The notes: generated from the sequence alone by a model not told the origin. A stretch of DNA of 64,000 nt from Bacillus sp. HSf4 (GCF_029537375.1 NZ_CP120679.1:2406001-2470000); one strand, 5' to 3'; shown: positions 50,508 through 61,049, counted from the first letter of the stretch. Program-made: numbers and translations.

Positions 50508-51629
50508 TTATTTAAATGTGATGATATAAGCTTGATCATCAAAAAATCGCGCTGAAGCACTTTCCGTAGAAGAATACTGGTTTTGCGCATTCACGAGCAG
50601 GCTGTTGCCATCGGGACTCCAATATATTTCTGACGGTATGGTGCCGTGGTATACCGGTTCTTCATACAGGATATTTTTTCCTTGAAGCTTACCTGCATAA
50701 ATACTGTCTTTATCATTCAAAAAGTAAGCGATTTTCTTTCGGTCATTTGAAAATGTGAACGCGGCTACTTTTTCGAGCAGAGCAGAAAGCTCGCCGTTTC
50801 GGCGATCGTATTCGTACAGGGTTTCCCCGGTACCGAGGAATACAAATTGATCATTGTTTAACCAAACAGGCTCGCCAAGGCTGTTTTGACGCTTGTCCTG
50901 AATATCGATGCGATTGCCGTTAACGGTTCCCATCATGATGCTTTCTTTCTTCCCCATCTGTAACACGGTAAGCAGCAAGCCGCGTCCATTATCAGAGATG
51001 TGAACTCCCGTAAGCGAATCTTTCTCGGCAAAACCCTTCAATAAATACGTTTTGTGCGTTTTGGAATCTGTATCGAAAACATGAAGGCTAGTCTGACCAT
51101 CTTGCCCGGCATCTATGACTAGATAACAAACGTATTTGCTGTTATTTGACCATGAAACATCTTGGACATAAACCTCACTGCTTGAGGCGAAACTTGCGAT
51201 TTCCGTTTTTTTCCCGTTTACCAACGAGATCAGATTCATTGACGCCTTATTTGATGACACGGTTACCCCGGCGATACTCTTTCCGTCCGGAGACACCTTT
51301 AGGTTGGACGTATTGCTTTCAATCCCTTGCAGATTTTCAGCTTTTTCATAAGGGGAGGATAGACGCTGAAGACGGTGTTTTGCACGTTCAGATGTCTCAT
51401 CTCCCTTGAAAAACCCAACGACGGAGTCCGATGAAGACCATCCAAGCAACTGATCTGCTCTTGGAAGGCGATATATTGTTTTTACTTGAAAGGGGCGGTT
51501 CTTCTGAACATTCTCTTCCTTGCTTGGTATAATAATGGTTTCCGAGCGTTTTCCCACATTATAACTGGACACGATAATAACGAGAAACAACAGCACCCCT
51601 GCCCATATGATAAATGGTTTGTTCTTCAT
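50508..51629 (-). CDS. Membrane-anchored predicted beta-propeller protein
   Basis: Function not recognised. The 373-residue protein has one N-terminal transmembrane helix (about 6-23) and an outside domain of repeated strand segments with TolB/WD-like signatures: VSPDGKSIAGV, DVSWSNNSKYVCYL, VHISDNGRGLLL, WLNNDQFVF, FTFSNDRKKIAYF and YWSPDGNSLLV. The ATG overlaps the kinase stop (TAATG), so it is translated with the kinase. A sensory accessory role for the two-component system is an inference. The repeat spacing fits a six-bladed propeller. Confidence 0.8.
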   Translation of the reverse strand: MKNKPFIIWAGVLLFLVIIVSSYNVGKRSETIIIPSKEENVQKNRPFQVKTIYRLPRADQLLGWSSSDSVVGFFKGDETSERAKHRLQRLSSPYEKAENLQGIESNTSNLKVSPDGKSIAGVTVSSNKASMNLISLVNGKKTEIASFASSSEVYVQDVSWSNNSKYVCYLVIDAGQDGQTSLHVFDTDSKTHKTYLLKGFAEKDSLTGVHISDNGRGLLLTVLQMGKKESIMMGTVNGNRIDIQDKRQNSLGEPVWLNNDQFVFLGTGETLYEYDRRNGELSALLEKVAAFTFSNDRKKIAYFLNDKDSIYAGKLQGKNILYEEPVYHGTIPSEIYWSPDGNSLLVNAQNQYSSTESASARFFDDQAYIITFK

Positions 51630-53080
51630 TATTTCTCAACCTTTGCGTAAGCTAATTCAACCTGAATCGTTGTATCGTTTTCCTTGTAGAACATCTCAAT
51701 AGTTCCTCCGTGTTCATCAACAATTGTTTTCACAATGCTTAATCCCAAACCTACACTTCCCTCTTCCGTGATCTTTTGGTTGACCGAATAAAAGGGCTGA
51801 AACATTTTAGAGTGTTGGTTATGTTCAAATGGAGCACTCGGATTCTTGAACGTAAAAAGAACTTTTTCTCCAACGATCCCGGCTTTAATGATGATTTCCG
51901 AATGGGATAAGCTGTATTTGATCGCATTGTCCAGCAAATTGATAAAAAGCTGGCGCAGCCTATTCACCTGACCGTGAACGTATAGATCTTCTTCAATGCC
52001 ACAGGTGATCGTTTTCTTATACCGTTCCGCCCGAAACTTCATCGATTCGCAAACATCTTTTAAAATGTCCCCTGCGTCGATTCTGGCAAACTGATCATCC
52101 TTGGACACTTCCCGGGATACTTCAAGAAGCTTGATCACCAAATTGTGCAGGCGCCGGCTTTCTTCAACAATGTGGTTCATTCCTTTATCAAAAAATACCC
52201 GATCCGCTTCCCCTTTTGCTTTTATGATCTCGGCATATCCTTGGATGGAAGTCAAAGGTGTTTTCAGCTCATGCGTCATATTGTCAAAAAAGCGTTTCTC
52301 TTGCTCGTTCAGTTCCTTTAAGCGATCCCGATCCCTTTCAATGGTTGAAATCTGTTCTCTAATCCTGTTGATCATATCATTGAAATTGACGGCAAGCTGG
52401 CCAATCTCATCTTTTCTCTGAAAGTGGATATCCACATCCAACTTGCCCTTTTTGACTTGTGATGAAGCCTCTGTCAGCTTCACGAGCGGAATCGTGATAT
52501 GTCTGGAGAGGATATAGGAGAAAAGAAACGCCGCCACAAATATGGCAAGGGCGATGTAAAAAACGATATCGAGAATCTCTCCGCTTTGCTTATAGAGCAG
52601 GTCAAAATCTTTCGAAAAACGCAATATGCCTACTTTTGTTCCGTCAATGACAACTGGATATGAGAAAAATACCTCCGCTTTATTTCGATCATAGGTGATA
52701 TGATAGGCGGTCTTTCCTTTGATAGCCTGTTTAAGATCATCATCACTTCCTTCGGAAAACACCTTTTTGTCGGAAGAAGACAGCAAAGTGCCATCCACGG
52801 TATAAACACCGACATTGCTTCCTGTAGAGTGATTTAAATTATCCACCATTTCATCGGCCATATCGCCAAAATAAAGTTCATTGTTTTTATAATGATTGAT
52901 TAAAAATGCTTGGTTTACATACACGGTACTGTTTTTTTTCAATTCGACCAAATCCGATGTCACAATGTTTTCATTACTCGACCAAATGACGTTCTTGACC
53001 GTATGATTGAGCACAAGGAAGGAGAGAGAAAAAATCAGAAAAAAGCCCACAATAAACTTGCCCTTGATGGTGCGTAACAC
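51629..53080 (-). CDS. Sensor histidine kinase of an accessory two-component system
   Basis: Membrane histidine kinase of 483 residues. Two transmembrane helices (about 9-27 and 170-190) enclose an extracytoplasmic sensor region of about 140 residues that looks like a Cache-type fold (GVYTVDGTLLSSSD ... YPVVIDGTKVGILRFS). HAMP follows (about 191-245), then the dimerisation domain with His270 in FFDNMTHELKTPL, and the ATPase domain with NLLDNAIKY and GLGLSIVKTIV. The start is GTG, preceded by GAGGAGTAGAG. It lies 3 bases after its response regulator. Confidence 0.93.
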   Translation of the reverse strand: MLRTIKGKFIVGFFLIFSLSFLVLNHTVKNVIWSSNENIVTSDLVELKKNSTVYVNQAFLINHYKNNELYFGDMADEMVDNLNHSTGSNVGVYTVDGTLLSSSDKKVFSEGSDDDLKQAIKGKTAYHITYDRNKAEVFFSYPVVIDGTKVGILRFSKDFDLLYKQSGEILDIVFYIALAIFVAAFLFSYILSRHITIPLVKLTEASSQVKKGKLDVDIHFQRKDEIGQLAVNFNDMINRIREQISTIERDRDRLKELNEQEKRFFDNMTHELKTPLTSIQGYAEIIKAKGEADRVFFDKGMNHIVEESRRLHNLVIKLLEVSREVSKDDQFARIDAGDILKDVCESMKFRAERYKKTITCGIEEDLYVHGQVNRLRQLFINLLDNAIKYSLSHSEIIIKAGIVGEKVLFTFKNPSAPFEHNQHSKMFQPFYSVNQKITEEGSVGLGLSIVKTIVDEHGGTIEMFYKENDTTIQVELAYAKVEK

Positions 53081-53083
53081 GCT

Positions 53084-53785
53084 CTACTCCTCCTGCTTCT
53101 CGAATTTATATCCGATACCGAACACCGTTGTGATCAAGTCGCTTGCATCAAGCTTTTTACGGAGTCTTTGAATATGGGTATCAACTGTACGTGTATCCCC
53201 GGCAAAATCGTATCCCCAGATGAATTCCAAAAGCTCTGAACGCGTGAAAACTTTTCCGCGATGGCCAATCAAAGTCATGAGCAAATCAAATTCTTTAGGA
53301 GTCAATTCGACTGCCGTTCCGTTTTTTGTCACAAGCCTTTCACCTGGAACAATCACAATATTTTTAAAGCGAATAACATCCTCTTTTACCGTTTCCTGCT
53401 CATTCAAATGATGAGCTTGTTCGAGACGGCGAAGTATCGTACGAATTCGGGCCACAACTTCGCGCAGATCAAACGGCTTTGTAATATAATCGTCGGCCCC
53501 GAATTCCAATCCAAGTACTTTATCCGTGATATCTGACTTTGCTGTGATCATTAGTATCGGAATATTGTAGCTCTCGGTTACTTTTTTACAAATATCCAAT
53601 CCGCTGCAGTCCGGCAGCATCCAATCGAGAAGCAGAAGATCAGGTTTGGATTGATCTATTTTACTCATTCCTAACGAACCGCTATTGACAGTACACGTTT
53701 CAAATCCTTCCGCCGCCAGCCCGTAAGAAAGCAAATCAGCGATTGGTTCATCATCTTCAATAATTAGTATTTTGGTTTTATCCAT
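53084..53785 (-). CDS. OmpR/PhoB-family response regulator
   Basis: DNA-binding response regulator paired with the kinase that follows. The 233-residue protein has a receiver domain with the acidic pair IIEDDE, the phosphorylated Asp54 in LLLDWMLPD and Lys in YITKPFD, then a winged-helix domain (ELTPKEFDLLMTLI, RTVDTHIQRLRKKL). ATG start at 53785. Upstream are a TATAAT element (53844-53849) and a palindrome near 53931-53949 that could be operator sites. Confidence 0.93.
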   Translation of the reverse strand: MDKTKILIIEDDEPIADLLSYGLAAEGFETCTVNSGSLGMSKIDQSKPDLLLLDWMLPDCSGLDICKKVTESYNIPILMITAKSDITDKVLGLEFGADDYITKPFDLREVVARIRTILRRLEQAHHLNEQETVKEDVIRFKNIVIVPGERLVTKNGTAVELTPKEFDLLMTLIGHRGKVFTRSELLEFIWGYDFAGDTRTVDTHIQRLRKKLDASDLITTVFGIGYKFEKQEE

Positions 53786-53843
53786 TAAACATCACTCATT
53801 CCCTGTCTCATGCGCTTATTTTGCATTGCATCCTTCTATAGAG

Positions 53844-53849
53844 ATTATA
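53844..53849 (-). promoter_or_regulatory. Candidate -10 element of the accessory two-component operon
   Basis: A minus-strand TATAAT about 60 bases upstream of the response regulator start. No good -35 box is 17 bases upstream, which would fit activator dependence. The 438-base gap 53786-54223 also holds the palindrome described next and the resE terminator; no gene was seen. Confidence 0.4.
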
Positions 53850-53930
53850 CATAAATCCAGGCTAAAGTCTTCATTAGATGGACTCCACCTGATTCATTCC
53901 TCCCCAATCAATAGGGGATGGCTGCCATAC

Positions 53931-53949
53931 TTCCGCTTTAAGCGGAAGC
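53931..53949. repeat. Near-perfect palindrome in the response regulator upstream region
   Basis: CTTCCGCTT-T-AAGCGGAAG, a 9-bp arm with a single central base, followed by a further AGCGGA copy. No T run follows, so it is more like an operator than a terminator. Confidence 0.5.
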
Positions 53950-54163
53950 GGACTTTACGGTTTAGAAAAAAACGGACTGCCTTTATAGGGTATCAGAATG
54001 GAAACGACTATTTCCATATGCACTTACGACTATGAAAATTTCCGGCTTTTCGCATTCTCCGCCCGTTTTATTTTCATCTTCTCACTCTTTTAACGACAAC
54101 GAAGACCTAAATGTTTCAAGGTGAGCGGAATGTTTACAAATTGGTTACATTTTTGCTGAAAAA

Positions 54164-54194
54164 CATAAACACCTGTTCGAAATGAACAGGTGCT
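54164..54194 (-). terminator. Terminator after resE (right copy of the flanking hairpin)
   Basis: Perfect 9-bp stem CACCTGTTC/GAACAGGTG (54170-54178 with 54184-54192), then TTTATGTTTTT in minus-strand sense. Nearly the same sequence as the hairpin at 48229-48254. Confidence 0.85.
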
Positions 54195-54223
54195 CTCTGT
54201 TTCTTATGGAACAATATTCTTCG

Positions 54224-56005
54224 TCAAATTTGGCCAGCATCTTTCCTTTTTCTTGGAATATAGAACGTAAATGTCGTTCCTTCATTCAGCCTGCTGTGGA
54301 CCGCGATCGATCCGTTGTGCGCATCGACGATGTTTTTGACGATCGCAAGTCCGAGACCTGTTCCGCCTTTTCCCCTTGTTCTCGCTTTGTCGGCTTTGTA
54401 AAAGCGTTCAAAGATAAACGGAAGGTCTTCTTCCGGTATACCGCTTCCCGAATCTTTTACGGCAGTCTTCAAGCCGCTTGCGGCGGACTGCACTTCAACA
54501 TGGACGGTGCCACTTGCATTTGTATGGCGCAACGCGTTGTCAATCAGATTGGTCAGTACCTGCTCCATTTTGTCCGGATCAAACTCAAATTGCGCTTCCT
54601 GCAAATCGAGATTGTGGGAGAGGGTGATCTCCTTGTCTGCTGCCACTCCATAAAACTTGCGGAACACCCTCTCGAAAAATTCTTTGAGCTCAACAGTTTC
54701 CACATTTAAGGAAATATGTCCAGCTTCCATTCTGGCAAGATCAAGCAAGTCGTTTACCAATCTGCCCATTCGCAAAGATTCATCATAAATCACCTGGGCG
54801 ATTTCCTTTTTCTCTTCTTCAGAGCTGGCGATATCATCCACTATGGCTTCGCTGTACCCTTGGAGCATCGAAATCGGTGTTCTCAGCTCATGGCTGACAT
54901 TGGCGATAAAATCTTTTCTCAGCTTGTCGAGCCGTCGTTCCTCTGTCATATCCCTCAAGACGGCGACAGCTCCGCGCACATGTGCCTGGTTGTAAAGCGG
55001 GCTCATTAAGAGCACCCATGACCTTCCCTGCAACGTCATTTCAATCATCTGTTCTTTTTCCGTGCTGACGGTGTTTTGAAACAGTTCCCTCGCTTCGGGA
55101 GGCAGCTCATGTCCCTCTTTTACATTCATGTTCTGCTCATAATACCACGCCTGCAAAAAGCGCTCTGCCGGAGGGTTGGTGACAAGGATCGTGCCGTCGA
55201 TATTGATGGTGATCACACCGTCGGCCATGCTGCTTAAAATGTTTGATAAATGCTCTTTTTCCTGATTTAAAGCCGTAATATGAAACTTCAGCTGGCGTCC
55301 CATTTGGTTAAAAGCGATCGCCAACTCGCCGATCTCATCCTGCGTTAAAATCGGAATTTTCGTGTCAAACTTTCCTTTGGCCAAATCCTGTGCACCTTGC
55401 CGCATTTTTCTGAGCGGGTAAGTGATCCGGCTTGACAGGAAGAACGCGAAGATCGTCGTCAAAACGATCGCGATCGCCGCAGCAAAAAGGATATATCTTG
55501 TCGTATGCTGTGTCGTATCCTTGACGGCGAGAAGCGACTGGGAAATAAACACCATGCCCCCGTTATCGCCTTTCCCGTATGGAACACCGACAATCAGCTG
55601 ATCGTTTTTATGGTTTTTGAGGGCCAGCCGCTTTTGCACTTTTTGATGATGGGTGAGCGCATCATTCAAATCGGAATCCCGTTTGATTTCCTTTAAAGTG
55701 ATCTGGGACACCTTTTCATTTTTGCGCGGAGAATTCCAATATTCATCATCACTTTTTATGATCGCGATACTCGTCAGTTCATCCGCAAGCTCCCATGAGA
55801 TGGACCTGGCGACCTCCTGGTCTTTGTGGTTTTCCATAATCACAGCCACTTTGCTGGCGAGCTTCGTCAGATCGGCCTCCGCTTCATCGACATGGTAGTT
55901 TTCAATGAATTCAAGCAGAAAAACGGTAAGAATAAATAAGACAAATGAAACCAAAAGAAGGATGGTAAACCAGAGCTTACCAACGACACTCTTCCAAAAC
56001 TTCAT
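54224..56005 (-). CDS. resE: Sensor histidine kinase ResE
   Basis: Sensor kinase for oxygen limitation and nitric oxide, activating anaerobic and respiratory genes through ResD. The 593-residue protein has two transmembrane helices (about 10-30 and 175-195) around an outside domain, HAMP (about 196-248), a PAS-like domain ([22 protein letters not shown]), the phosphorylated histidine in [16 protein letters not shown] and an ATPase domain with [10 protein letters not shown] and [11 protein letters not shown]. It overlaps the resD stop by 4 bases (ATGA). Confidence 0.95.
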   Translation of the reverse strand: MKFWKSVVGKLWFTILLLVSFVLFILTVFLLEFIENYHVDEAEADLTKLASKVAVIMENHKDQEVARSISWELADELTSIAIIKSDDEYWNSPRKNEKVSQITLKEIKRDSDLNDALTHHQKVQKRLALKNHKNDQLIVGVPYGKGDNGGMVFISQSLLAVKDTTQHTTRYILFAAAIAIVLTTIFAFFLSSRITYPLRKMRQGAQDLAKGKFDTKIPILTQDEIGELAIAFNQMGRQLKFHITALNQEKEHLSNILSSMADGVITINIDGTILVTNPPAERFLQAWYYEQNMNVKEGHELPPEARELFQNTVSTEKEQMIEMTLQGRSWVLLMSPLYNQAHVRGAVAVLRDMTEERRLDKLRKDFIANVSHELRTPISMLQGYSEAIVDDIASSEEEKKEIAQVIYDESLRMGRLVNDLLDLARMEAGHISLNVETVELKEFFERVFRKFYGVAADKEITLSHNLDLQEAQFEFDPDKMEQVLTNLIDNALRHTNASGTVHVEVQSAASGLKTAVKDSGSGIPEEDLPFIFERFYKADKARTRGKGGTGLGLAIVKNIVDAHNGSIAVHSRLNEGTTFTFYIPRKRKDAGQI

Positions 56006-56724
56006 TCGTTTCCGACCTCAAATTTGTAACCGACACCCCACACTGTGACGATTTTTTTGGCCGCCTTCGGAGAGACTTTGTTCAGTTTTTCACGTAAACG
56101 TTTGACATGGGTATCGACCGTTCTTAAATCCCCGAAAAACTCATACTGCCAAACTTCTTTGAGCAGCTTTTCGCGGTCGTAAACTTTATCAGGGGTTTTT
56201 GCCAAAAAGTAAAGAAGCTCATACTCTTTCGGGGTCAGGCTGACCTCTGTTCCGTCTGCCATGACTCTGTGAGCATCATGGTCGATGGACAAATGAGAAA
56301 AAACAAGAACATTCTTTGCTGTTGTATCCGTATTGAGATAAGAGGTTTGCGATGATCTTCTCAAGAGCGCTTTGACCCTCAACACCACTTCCCTCGGGCT
56401 GAAAGGCTTGACAATGTAATCATCTGTACCGACCTCAAATCCCTGCACCCGGTTGGCTTCTTCCCCTTTTGCCGTCAGCATAATGATCGGTGTCGCTTTT
56501 TTATCTCTGACTTGGCGGCACACTTCGATACCGTCCGTACCCGGCATCATCAAATCGAGCAGGATCAGATCATAGTGGTTGCCAAGCGCTTTTTCGATGG
56601 CTTCATCACCGTTTTCGGCTTCTTCAATCACATAATTTTCTCTTTCAAGATACATTTTTAAAAGACGTCTGATTCTTGCCTCATCATCTACTACTAATAT
56701 TTTTGTCTCTTTTGTCTGTTCCAT
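56002..56724 (-). CDS. resD: Response regulator ResD
   Basis: OmpR-family regulator of aerobic and anaerobic respiration genes. The 240-residue protein has a receiver with Asp57 in [10 protein letters not shown] and the lysine in YIVKPFS, and a winged helix domain ([30 protein letters not shown]). GGAGG precedes the ATG. The 140-base gap to resC contains a terminator and room for a resDE-specific promoter. Confidence 0.96.
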   Translation of the reverse strand: MEQTKETKILVVDDEARIRRLLKMYLERENYVIEEAENGDEAIEKALGNHYDLILLDLMMPGTDGIEVCRQVRDKKATPIIMLTAKGEEANRVQGFEVGTDDYIVKPFSPREVVLRVKALLRRSSQTSYLNTDTTAKNVLVFSHLSIDHDAHRVMADGTEVSLTPKEYELLYFLAKTPDKVYDREKLLKEVWQYEFFGDLRTVDTHVKRLREKLNKVSPKAAKKIVTVWGVGYKFEVGNE

Positions 56725-56810
56725 CGTAAACCTCCTGAATTGAATCTTCTTACATTCATTTTATTAGAAAAATGATAGTAATCCAAGCTGAGATTATTCC
56801 TCCATTTGAC

Positions 56811-56851
56811 AAAAAACATCCGGAAGGTTCAGGAACCTCCTGAACCTTCCA
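56811..56851 (-). terminator. Terminator after resC
   Basis: Perfect 12-bp stem GGAAGGTTCAGG/CCTGAACCTTCC (56822-56833 with 56839-56850) followed in minus-strand sense by six T residues. It lies between resABC and resDE and would limit read-through into the regulator genes. Confidence 0.88.
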
Positions 56852-56864
56852 TTGCCTTCAATGG

Positions 56865-58040
56865 TTATGCATACGAATGTAGCCCTGCGATCACAAGGTT
56901 TACAAAAATAAGGTTGAACATAATAATGGCAAAACCGATCACGGCAAGCCATGCCGACTTTTCCCCGTGCCAGCCTCTTGAAAGCCTGAGATGCAGATAG
57001 GCGGCATAAAATAAAAAGGTGATCAGCGCCCATACTTCTTTTGGATCCCAGCCCCAGAACCTGGTCCAGGCCAGCTGCGCCCAAATCATCGCAAAAATAA
57101 GCGCGCCCAGCGTGAAAACGGGAAAACCGATGGATACGGAGCGGTAGCCGATTTCATCGACAAGATCGAGATTCACATTCTTCACCAGCGGCTGTAACAG
57201 CTGGCTGACACGTTTTCTGATGATCAATCTGATCAAGCCGTAAAGCAACATACCGGCACCGAATGACCAAATGACCGTATTCAGCTTGCGCCCGGAAAAA
57301 ACAGGCGGCACATTGAAAAGCGGCTCCATTTTTTCCTTTGTCAAAAGCTCTCCCTTATTCGGGCCGATGAGCGCAGGAAGCTCGTAAACCATGACATCTT
57401 CCTGACCGTTTTTATCGATCCACTTGAACTGCGCCTCATAACCCCCTATTCTGAATGCGGTGGTTACAATGATGAATGCAAGCGTCGTCACGAGCATAAA
57501 CATCACAAACTCAAGCCAGAACGTTTTTTTACCCGGTTTTGATTGATCGACATGCTTGAGCAGAAAGATGGCGCCGGCGACAAAGCTGATGGCGAGTATC
57601 GCCTGCCCGAGCGCAGCCGTTGTCACATGAATATACAGCCAGCTGCTTTGCAGCGATGGTATCAGCGGCGTAATATCAGTCGGGAACATGCTGGCATATG
57701 CGATTAAAAGCAGGACAACCGGCAGTGTAAACAGCCCCAAAGCGGAAAGCTTGTAAATAAAATAGATGATGAGAAAGGCCAGTACCAGCATCATGCTGAA
57801 TGCCGTTGTGAATTCAAAGAGATTGCTGACCGGAGCATGTCCTGATGCGATCCATCTCGCAATAAAATATCCCAGCTGGCATACAAATCCGGCGATCGTG
57901 ATCAAAACGGCGATGGATGCCCACCGGTTCTTTTTTACTGGCGCTGATGTTTTGCTTCTGATTGAGCCGCCAAAAAAGAAGACCGCTGCGAGATACAAGA
58001 GAAATGCCGCGTACAATAAATTGCCGCTAAGCTCTGCCAT
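56865..58040 (-). CDS. resC: Cytochrome c maturation protein ResC (CcsA type)
   Basis: Membrane protein of the System II cytochrome c synthase, acting with ResB in haem delivery and attachment on the outer face. The 391-residue protein has about eight transmembrane helices and the haem-handling tryptophan-rich segment [15 protein letters not shown], with conserved histidines flanking it. It follows resB by 24 bases. Confidence 0.94.
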   Translation of the reverse strand: MAELSGNLLYAAFLLYLAAVFFFGGSIRSKTSAPVKKNRWASIAVLITIAGFVCQLGYFIARWIASGHAPVSNLFEFTTAFSMMLVLAFLIIYFIYKLSALGLFTLPVVLLLIAYASMFPTDITPLIPSLQSSWLYIHVTTAALGQAILAISFVAGAIFLLKHVDQSKPGKKTFWLEFVMFMLVTTLAFIIVTTAFRIGGYEAQFKWIDKNGQEDVMVYELPALIGPNKGELLTKEKMEPLFNVPPVFSGRKLNTVIWSFGAGMLLYGLIRLIIRKRVSQLLQPLVKNVNLDLVDEIGYRSVSIGFPVFTLGALIFAMIWAQLAWTRFWGWDPKEVWALITFLFYAAYLHLRLSRGWHGEKSAWLAVIGFAIIMFNLIFVNLVIAGLHSYA

Positions 58041-58064
58041 GAAAACCCCTCCCTATGCTGGCGT

Positions 58065-59696
58065 TTATTTTTTTTCCTTCAACAGTTCTTTTTGATCGGC
58101 CGGTTCGCTTATCCCCGTGTCCGCCAGTACTGTCTGAAAGTCTTTTTTCAACCCGTACCAGTTTTTGTTTGTATGTCCGCTGGCGAGCACCTGTCCGTCT
58201 TGCGTTCTGAGCCAAATCCTTCTGTGGTGCCAATACATACCTTGTATAACACCGATCATAAAGATGATGCCGCCTGTCATGAGCACCCATAGTGTCAAAT
58301 CTTTTCTGACCGTAAGCCCTGAGAGGTTCTTCGTTTCAACATGGTCAAACTTCATTTTGTATTTGTTGTTGTCAGAGCCTTCTATCGTCTCCTGAATCGC
58401 TACAAAGCTCTTTTCCCCTTTAGGCCTGTCCGGCGCGGTGATCTGAAAAACGAAAGCCGGATTGTTCGGATTTCTCGTTTTCGTGCTCGGTTCACCGGCT
58501 TTATTAAAATAAAAATCTGGCAGATAGCTTGCGAGATGCACCTTGTAACCGTTGCCAAGATCGTAGTCCGACTTCGGCTCCAGAAGGTCGATCGACACCT
58601 TGCCGAACGATTTCCCGCTGTCTTTTTCGATAAGCTGGAACACCATCTTGTCGAGCTCGCCTTCCCTGTAATCCAGCTGATAAAGCGCAAAAGAATCGAA
58701 TTTCAGCGGATCGTTGACTCTGATCGTGTCGTTTTTCACTTTTTTTAATTCAGGGTCTTCACCGGGAAGGCTGGCATGTTCACTTTCATAAAGTTCGACA
58801 TCTGTCTGAAAATTCTTCGCCACCATTCCGTCTCCGGCTTTATTGATCGCTTCCGAAAATACTTCTTTTTCCTTTTCACTCTTGTACATTTCCCTTTTAA
58901 ACTGGTGGTTCTTCAGATAGTAGCGGCCGTCCGTACCCGGAATAGGGACGGTTTCCCCTTCCCTGATCCAAAGGGTTTCATCGACATACATACCCGGAAC
59001 AAAACGAAGCATGACACCGATGAGGAAAATGATCAGACCGACATGATTGACATAAGGGCCCCATCTTGAAAAACGCCCTTTTTCAGCAAACAGGTTGCCG
59101 TTTTCCTCCTTCACGCGGTAGCGCTTTTGTTTCAGCCGCTCGATGATTTGCGTCCTCACGCTTTCAGACATGACGGAATCGGTCCGGCTGAACAGCCTCT
59201 GCCTCTCCATAAAATTCGGATTGCGGATCACTCCCTGATTTTTCAAGGCCCTGTACAGCGGGACGACGCGGTCAAGGCTGCAAATGACCAGGGAAACGCC
59301 GATTGAGGCGACGAGGATGATAAACCACCATGAGCCGTAAAGGTTGTGAAACCCGAGAAGATAATAGATTTGTCCCAATAGTCCGTATTGTTCTTCATAA
59401 TATGTATCAGCCTGCGCACCCGGCGGCAAAAACATTTCCTGCGGAAAAATCGTTCCGAAAGCCGAAGCGGTGAGCGTAATCACGATCAGCCAGACGCCGA
59501 CCTTTACAGATGAAAAGAAGTTCCAAATTTTATCTACAATCGTTTTATTGTAAGTTTGGGAGCGCCTCGCGCTGCCGTCATATCGCATATCAAGGAGTTT
59601 GGCGTCCTGTTTTTTCAGCGGCTTTCCGCACGATTCGCACAGAACGGTTCCTGTCGGATTTACATGACCGCATTCGCATTTGATTTCTTTCATCAT
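58065..59696 (-). CDS. resB: Cytochrome c maturation protein ResB (Ccs1 type)
   Basis: Partner of ResC in System II cytochrome c biogenesis. The 543-residue protein starts with a zinc-ribbon-like pair CECGH and CESCGK, has three transmembrane helices in the first 230 residues, a large outside domain and a final helix (about 468-490). It overlaps resA by 4 bases. Confidence 0.94.
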   Translation of the reverse strand: MMKEIKCECGHVNPTGTVLCESCGKPLKKQDAKLLDMRYDGSARRSQTYNKTIVDKIWNFFSSVKVGVWLIVITLTASAFGTIFPQEMFLPPGAQADTYYEEQYGLLGQIYYLLGFHNLYGSWWFIILVASIGVSLVICSLDRVVPLYRALKNQGVIRNPNFMERQRLFSRTDSVMSESVRTQIIERLKQKRYRVKEENGNLFAEKGRFSRWGPYVNHVGLIIFLIGVMLRFVPGMYVDETLWIREGETVPIPGTDGRYYLKNHQFKREMYKSEKEKEVFSEAINKAGDGMVAKNFQTDVELYESEHASLPGEDPELKKVKNDTIRVNDPLKFDSFALYQLDYREGELDKMVFQLIEKDSGKSFGKVSIDLLEPKSDYDLGNGYKVHLASYLPDFYFNKAGEPSTKTRNPNNPAFVFQITAPDRPKGEKSFVAIQETIEGSDNNKYKMKFDHVETKNLSGLTVRKDLTLWVLMTGGIIFMIGVIQGMYWHHRRIWLRTQDGQVLASGHTNKNWYGLKKDFQTVLADTGISEPADQKELLKEKK

Positions 59697-60226
59697 GATG
59701 ATCCCTCAGGCTTGATCATTGTCATGTAATCATGGATCATGCGCTCCGTCATTGTCCCTGTGACCACTTTGACGATCTCGCCTTCCGGGTTGATCAAAAA
59801 TGTGGTCGGAAGCGGGGTGACATCGTACGCATCCACCACCTGCCTGTCCTTGTCAAGCACCACGGGAAAATTGACGCCGTAGGCTTTCATAAAGTTTTGC
59901 ACGGCAAGGTTTGATTCCCCGACATTGACGGCAACGATCTCCACTCCTTGATCCTTAAACTCCTTATACTGTTTAGCCATATAAGGAAATTCCTTTTTGC
60001 ATGGTTCACACCACGTTCCCCAAAAGTTTAAAAAGACCCCTTTGCCTTTTAGTTCGTCCAGCTTGAGACGGTTTCCGTCCACATCCTCCAGCGAGAAATT
60101 GGGCGCTTTCTCCCCCACTGCCGCGCTTTCGTTGTTTTGAAATACAGCGCTGTAAAGCGTATAGCCAAGCGCCGCCAGCAAAACAAGGAGAATGACTGTC
60201 CGAATGTAAAAACGCTTTTTCTTCAT
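59693..60226 (-). CDS. resA: Thiol-disulfide oxidoreductase ResA
   Basis: Membrane-tethered thioredoxin-like protein that reduces the haem-binding CXXCH cysteines of apocytochrome c. The 177-residue protein has an N-terminal anchor (about 8-28) and the active site [12 protein letters not shown] (Cys73, Cys76, Glu79), plus the cis-proline loop PLPTTFLI. The ATG at 60226 follows GAGGGGGCGGAAT; five upstream residues in frame are excluded. First gene of the res operon. Confidence 0.95.
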   Translation of the reverse strand: MKKKRFYIRTVILLVLLAALGYTLYSAVFQNNESAAVGEKAPNFSLEDVDGNRLKLDELKGKGVFLNFWGTWCEPCKKEFPYMAKQYKEFKDQGVEIVAVNVGESNLAVQNFMKAYGVNFPVVLDKDRQVVDAYDVTPLPTTFLINPEGEIVKVVTGTMTERMIHDYMTMIKPEGSS

Positions 60227-60257
60227 ATTCCGCCCCCTCATTTAGACACTCAGTATC

Positions 60258-60263
60258 ATTATA
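60258..60263 (-). promoter_or_regulatory. Candidate -10 box of the resA promoter
   Basis: A minus-strand TATAAT about 30 bases upstream of the resA start, within the inverted repeat CAGTATCA/TGATACTG (60251-60258 with 60270-60277). No -35 box is visible at the usual distance, fitting the known need for ResD activation in B. subtilis. Confidence 0.45.
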
Positions 60264-60314
60264 GCATCCTGATACTGACTGCCTTTTTTCTTTTTTTGAA
60301 GGTTGTGTGAAAAT

Positions 60315-61049
60315 TTAGAAAGCATGTTTGCCGTGTTCCGCCATGGCCCTGAGCCTCTTTACTTCATGCGGTGTCAGCTCTCTCTTCTCTCCCGTTTTCA
60401 GCCCCTGCAGATTCAAAAAGGCGTATTCCTCCCTTTTCAGTTTGACCACTTCATGGCCGATCGCTTCAAACATCCTCCGCACTTGCCGGTTGCGTCCTTC
60501 ATGAATGGTAATTTGGACGATGCTGGTTTGCTTTTTCTTGTCGAGCGAAAGCAGTTTCACTTTAGCCGGGGCGGTTTTTCCTTCCTCAAGCTTGACGCCG
60601 CGCTCGAGCGTTTTTAAGTTTTCCTTTGCCGGGATGCCTTTCAGCTTGGCCACGTACGTTTTGTCGATCTGGTATTTCGGGTGCATCAATTTATTGGCGA
60701 AGTCCCCGTCATTCGTCAGCAGAAGCAGTCCGCTTGTATCATAGTCGAGCCGTCCGATCGGGTAAATCCGCTGCGGAACCTCTTGGAAAAAATCGGTCAC
60801 CACTTTCCGCCCTTTATCATCTTTCACCGCGGAAATCACGCCCCTCGGCTTATAAAAGAGGAAATAAACCGGCTCTTCGGATTCAAGCTGAATGCCGTTT
60901 ACTTCTATCCGGTCTGAACTCGTCACTTTGACGCCGAGCTCTCTGACTGTTTTGCCATTGACCGTCACTTTTCCTTCTTTTATCAGCTCTTCCGCCTTTC
61001 TTCTTGATGCAATTCCGGCGTGAGCGATCACTTTTTGCAGTCGTTCCAT
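60315..61049 (-). CDS. rluB: 23S rRNA pseudouridine synthase RluB
   Basis: Isomerises a uridine of 23S rRNA. The 244-residue protein has an N-terminal S4 RNA-binding domain (ERLQKVIAHAGIASRRKAEE) and a catalytic domain with the aspartate motif GRLDYDTSGLLLLTNDG and the GRNRQVRRMF motif. AGGTG precedes the ATG at 61049; the longer frame to 61256 runs over the spmB terminator and is rejected. Confidence 0.94.
   Translation of the reverse strand: MERLQKVIAHAGIASRRKAEELIKEGKVTVNGKTVRELGVKVTSSDRIEVNGIQLESEEPVYFLFYKPRGVISAVKDDKGRKVVTDFFQEVPQRIYPIGRLDYDTSGLLLLTNDGDFANKLMHPKYQIDKTYVAKLKGIPAKENLKTLERGVKLEEGKTAPAKVKLLSLDKKKQTSIVQITIHEGRNRQVRRMFEAIGHEVVKLKREEYAFLNLQGLKTGEKRELTPHEVKRLRAMAEHGKHAF

Noticed and set aside
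48229..54223. The accessory block as a prophage or transposon
   Set aside because: No integrase, transposase, phage gene, tRNA or terminal inverted repeats were seen; the duplicated element at its ends is a terminator hairpin.
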